From assembly GCA_036389695.1 (NCBI GenBank), contig DASVWG010000433.1, positions 1 through 15,692 on the forward strand: 15,692 bases of DNA, written 5' to 3'. Made by a program: the position numbers and the translations under genes. Of this stretch, positions 12,661 to 15,692 are shown in pieces; the stretch's first letter is position 1, and each line of letters begins with the position of its first letter. Below the pieces are notes generated by a model. The model searched no databases. It was not told the origin of the DNA and saw only the letters and a list, made by a program, of their open reading frames with translations. Source of the stretch: JALZHR01 sp036389695. GTDB lineage: Bacteria; Acidobacteriota; Blastocatellia; Pyrinomonadales; Pyrinomonadaceae.

Positions 12661-15618
12661 ATGACAGGCAAAATGCTGACAAGTTGGAGCTTAATCTGGC
12701 TTCTGGCAACGGTTTTACTGGTTGTCGGCGGTGCTCTGAATCTGTCGCAGAGGGCTAATCACTGGCTGCCGCCGACCGACGGCATTCACTGGGTGCAGAA
12801 ACCGGACGGAATTTATGCCGAGGAAGTCACGCCGAATTTTGCGGGCGCGCGCGCCGGAGTTTTCGTCGGCGACAAATTAATCGGACTCAGCCTCGACGGT
12901 CAGAATTTTGATGAAGTCCTGCAGCCGTCCGAGATTCAGATGTTTCTCGAAGCGGCAGGCAACGACGGTCATTTAACTTATTCTCTCGAACGCACTTCTT
13001 ATTCATTTTCCAACCGTCTTTATTTCGCCGATTTGGTTCATATCGACAGCGTGCCGCGCTGGACGGCTTCGATAGTTTTTCTGACTTTGGTCGGCATCGT
13101 CTGGCTCGGAGTCGGAATTTTCGTTTTGTTCAAGCAGGGCGGGCACGCGCCGTTTGTGCTGCATTTCGCGATTGTTTGTCTGGCGGCTTTTGTTTTTCTC
13201 GTCTACAAATCAATCGGGCTCGGCAAGGATTTTGATTTGGGCGTCAGTCTCGTAGACGATATGGCTTTCGCCTTTTTCGTGCCGCTTTTTCTGCATTTCT
13301 GTCTGCGTTATCCGGTACGGAGCGAGATTTTCGACGCGCGGCGCTGGAAAACCTACGCGCTGTATGTTCCGGCGGCGCTCATCATCATCGTCGATTTATT
13401 TTTCTCGCTCGCGCCGGAGCTTCCGTTTGTCGGCGAAGATTTCAAAGTCTCGCTCGCGGGATTGACCAACACCTACGATGTTTTTGCCGTCGTTTATTAT
13501 TCGCTTCTGGTGCATTTCACCGGCGGCATCGCGGTCGGCTCAATCATTTTGCTGTGGCGATTCTTCAAAAATCGACAGCCGCTCGTCCGCCAGCGGCTGA
13601 AATGGGCGGTTTGGGGAACGGTTATCGCGGTGATTCCGGTTTTCGCTTTTCAAATCGCGCGAAGATTTATATACCTGCCTGACGACACCCTGACCAGCGC
13701 TTTGACGACGCTTCCGCTCGCTTTGATTCCGCTCAGCTTCGGTCATTCGGTCGTGCGTTATCGCCTGATGGACGTCGATGTCGTCGTGCGCCGCGCGCTG
13801 GTTTACGCGATGACGACGCTGGCGATTGCCGCGATGATCGGCACGGTCGCGCTCGGCTTGGTTTATCTCGCCATCGGTAATAACCTTTCGACGACCGAAA
13901 TCACGCTTCGCGCGCTGATTGCGATTGTGGCGATGGCTGGAATCGTGCTTTTGAGCGAGCCGCTCAAGAATTTTTTGCAGGAACGCGCCGACCGGTATTT
14001 CTATGGCGAGCGTTACGACATGCGTCGCGGTCTGCTGGATTTCGGCAGAACGCTTTCTTCGGCGACGGCGCTCGACCCTTTATTAAATGCGCTGGTCAGT
14101 CGTCTGCAGCAGGTTCTCGACGTCGAAAAAGTCGCCGTTTTTATCGAAGACGAAACGGACGCGAAAAATTACAAATTAGCTCGCGCCGTTCATCTGGATT
14201 CGCAGGTTGTTCCGCCGGATTTCCGGCAGATGATTCGCGAAAAGAGCGCGCAGAGAGGCGTTGTCCGCGCCGATCAGCTGGAGCTTGAAACCGAAACGAG
14301 CGACCCGCAGAATTTTGTTCGACAGGAATTGCATTATTACGTGCCGTGCGTCGTGCGCGGGCGAATGGTCGCGGTTATCGGCTTGGGACGCGCGTCTGAC
14401 GGCTCGCTTCTTTCGTCGGAAGATTTGGATATTTTGCAGACGGTTTCCGGCTACGTCGCCGTCGCCATCGAAAACAGCCTGCTCTACCAGGAACAGGAAA
14501 AACGCGCCGCCGAGCTGGCGCTTTTGAAAGAATTTAACGAATCAATCGTCGAATCGGTCAATGTCGGCTTGCTCGCCGTTGACGAAACGGGGCGCGTCAC
14601 GCGCTCGAATTCGATGTTTGAAGAAATGCTCGGAATTCGCCGCGAAGAAACCGTCGGCAAACTCGTCGAAGAGCTTTTCGACGAAAATTTCGCGCATAAT
14701 CTGACGCAGATTTTAGGAAAATCGCGCTGGCATTTGCAGGAATTGCGCAACGCTTACAAGCTGCACACGACGAGCGCGGACGGCAAGCCTCTGATTTTAA
14801 ACGTCGCGGTCGCTCCGCTCCGCTCGGTTTCCAACGAGCAGACCGGCTCGATTGTCGTTCTGGAAAACGTCACTTCGCGCGTCAAATTGGAAGAAACTCT
14901 CCAGCAGAGCGAAAAGCTTTCCAGCATCGGACTGCTCGCGGCGGGCGTCGCGCACGAAGTCAACACGCCTTTGACCGGCGTTTCCAGCTACACGCAGATG
15001 CTTCTGGGAATGATTCCCGAAACCGACCCGAAACACGCGCTTTTATTAAAAGTGCAGAAGCAAACCGAACGCGCGACAAACATCGCCGGAAATCTTTTGA
15101 ATTTTTCGCGTGCGGGCAACGGCGCGGGAACCGAATTCGGCGAAATCGACGTCAACAAAATTCTGGACGACACGCTCCAGCTGCTTGAGCCGCAGCTCAG
15201 AAAATCGCGCGTCGAAGCCGTCAAAAAATATCTGGAAAAACTGCCCAAAATTTACGGCAACGCGGGCAAGCTGCAACAGGTTTTCACGAATCTCGTTTTA
15301 AATGCGCGCGACGCGATGTTTGACGGCGGAACGATTACTCTGACGACCGACCTAATCGACGACGAAGCCGTCGTCATCGAAGTTACCGACACCGGCGTCG
15401 GCATCGAGCCGGAAAACTTAAGCAAGATTTACGACCCGTTTTTCACGACCAAAGGCGTCGGCAGCGGTACGGGCTTGGGCTTAGCGGTCAGCTACGGCAT
15501 CGTTCAGGAACACGCCGGAACGATTGAAGTCGAAAGCGAAGTCGGCACCGGCACGACCTTCCGCCTCGAATTTCCGGTCGCGGAAAAACGCCAACAACAG
15601 CAGCGCGCCGTGAGCTAA
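12661..15618 (+). CDS. Membrane sensor histidine kinase: PDZ, multi-TM, GAF, PAS, HisKA, HATPase
   Basis: A 985-residue sensor kinase. TM1 is at about 9-27. An extracytoplasmic PDZ-like domain follows (about 40-115: GIYAEEVTPNFAGARAGVFVGDKL). A block of about six to eight further membrane helices spans about 136-432. Then come a GAF domain (about 460-610), a short coiled linker, a PAS domain (about 624-740) and the kinase core. The H-box is AAGVAHEVNTPLTGV with phosphoacceptor His765. The N-box is NLVLNARDA (877-885), the G1 box DTGVGI (910-915), the F-box DPFFTT (925-930) and the G2 box GSGTGLGLA (934-942). The HEVNTPL box and the absence of a receiver domain resemble NtrB/PrsK-like kinases, which usually signal to a sigma-54 activator. 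No regulator gene is next to it within the window; the right flank is cut off 74 bp after the stop. The sigma-54-type promoter before it fits that reading. No good ribosome binding site is near the ATG (GAGG is 14 bases upstream). Confidence 0.93.
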   Translation: MTGKMLTSWSLIWLLATVLLVVGGALNLSQRANHWLPPTDGIHWVQKPDGIYAEEVTPNFAGARAGVFVGDKLIGLSLDGQNFDEVLQPSEIQMFLEAAGNDGHLTYSLERTSYSFSNRLYFADLVHIDSVPRWTASIVFLTLVGIVWLGVGIFVLFKQGGHAPFVLHFAIVCLAAFVFLVYKSIGLGKDFDLGVSLVDDMAFAFFVPLFLHFCLRYPVRSEIFDARRWKTYALYVPAALIIIVDLFFSLAPELPFVGEDFKVSLAGLTNTYDVFAVVYYSLLVHFTGGIAVGSIILLWRFFKNRQPLVRQRLKWAVWGTVIAVIPVFAFQIARRFIYLPDDTLTSALTTLPLALIPLSFGHSVVRYRLMDVDVVVRRALVYAMTTLAIAAMIGTVALGLVYLAIGNNLSTTEITLRALIAIVAMAGIVLLSEPLKNFLQERADRYFYGERYDMRRGLLDFGRTLSSATALDPLLNALVSRLQQVLDVEKVAVFIEDETDAKNYKLARAVHLDSQVVPPDFRQMIREKSAQRGVVRADQLELETETSDPQNFVRQELHYYVPCVVRGRMVAVIGLGRASDGSLLSSEDLDILQTVSGYVAVAIENSLLYQEQEKRAAELALLKEFNESIVESVNVGLLAVDETGRVTRSNSMFEEMLGIRREETVGKLVEELFDENFAHNLTQILGKSRWHLQELRNAYKLHTTSADGKPLILNVAVAPLRSVSNEQTGSIVVLENVTSRVKLEETLQQSEKLSSIGLLAAGVAHEVNTPLTGVSSYTQMLLGMIPETDPKHALLLKVQKQTERATNIAGNLLNFSRAGNGAGTEFGEIDVNKILDDTLQLLEPQLRKSRVEAVKKYLEKLPKIYGNAGKLQQVFTNLVLNARDAMFDGGTITLTTDLIDDEAVVIEVTDTGVGIEPENLSKIYDPFFTTKGVGSGTGLGLAVSYGIVQEHAGTIEVESEVGTGTTFRLEFPVAEKRQQQQRAVS

Positions 15619-15621
15619 AAA

Positions 15622-15692
15622 GGTTAAAAGTGGAAAAGTGAAAAGGTGAAAAAGTTAGTTGAATCAAAATCAACGCCGCTTTTTCACCTTTT
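15622..15692. repeat. A/T-rich foldback element with 7-8 bp units, cut by the window end
   Basis: Four units of the form GGTGAAAA (8, 8, 7 and 8 bp) run at 15622-15652. The segment AAAAGGTGAAAAAG (15641-15654) is exactly complementary to the last 14 bases of the window (15679-15692), around a 24-nt loop. The right arm therefore probably continues outside. It starts 3 bp after the kinase stop codon and could also serve as its terminator. Confidence 0.7.

Noticed and set aside
12661..15618. Pairing of this kinase with the response regulator at 2031
   Set aside because: They are over 10 kb apart with unrelated genes between, and single-domain receivers are often orphans, so the sequence gives no basis for the pairing.

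Overview
The window looks like chromosomal DNA of a Gram-negative-type (diderm) bacterium. The best guess is an Acidobacteriota member near the Blastocatellia/Pyrinomonadaceae. That placement is an inference. It rests on exported S9 and S41 peptidases, an outer-membrane barrel with a carboxypeptidase-regulatory-like domain, a PDZ-bearing multi-membrane histidine kinase, and a secreted protein with about 30-residue repeats. No phylogenetic marker was aligned, and nothing points to a phage, plasmid or insertion sequence.

Layout. 33-1766 (-): exported TPR plus S41 peptidase. 2031-2393 (+): single-domain response regulator. 2680-4983 (-): exported dipeptidyl-peptidase-IV-like S9 peptidase. 4984-5499: no convincing gene, but a degenerate 21-bp tandem array and a strong terminator. 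5500-6423 (-): exported protein with repeated 29-30 residue units. 6523-7218 and 7221-7697 (-): a polytopic membrane protein directly coupled to a GNAT acetyltransferase. 7876-9369 and 9385-10008 (-): gltX behind a PaiB-type FMN-binding protein. 10172-10262 (-): tRNA-Ser(GCU) with its own strong promoter. 10596-12353 (+): outer-membrane barrel protein. 12661-15618 (+): 985-residue hybrid sensor kinase behind a good sigma-54-like promoter.

How the genes fit together. The two exported peptidases and the outer-membrane barrel fit a cell that degrades and takes up peptides. The kinase has an NtrB-like catalytic core and a sigma-54-type promoter. A partner regulator could lie just past the right edge; the response regulator at 2031 is too far away to assign. 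The GNAT (polyamine/thialysine acetyltransferase type) and the PaiB-like protein sit on the same strand on either side of gltX, which recalls the paiAB pair of Bacillus.

The most unusual property is in the spaces between genes. Nearly every larger gap holds a different foldback element: 2443-2637, 7724-7856, 10020-10158, 10373-10447, 12355-12486 and 15622-15692. Several are built from short phased units of 7, 8 or 10 bp. The elements at 2443 and 12355 differ in sequence but share the same plan: inverted arms carrying three 10-bp units. I found no complete new defence or mobile system; the strongest candidates for something undescribed are this family of foldback elements and the 21-bp array.
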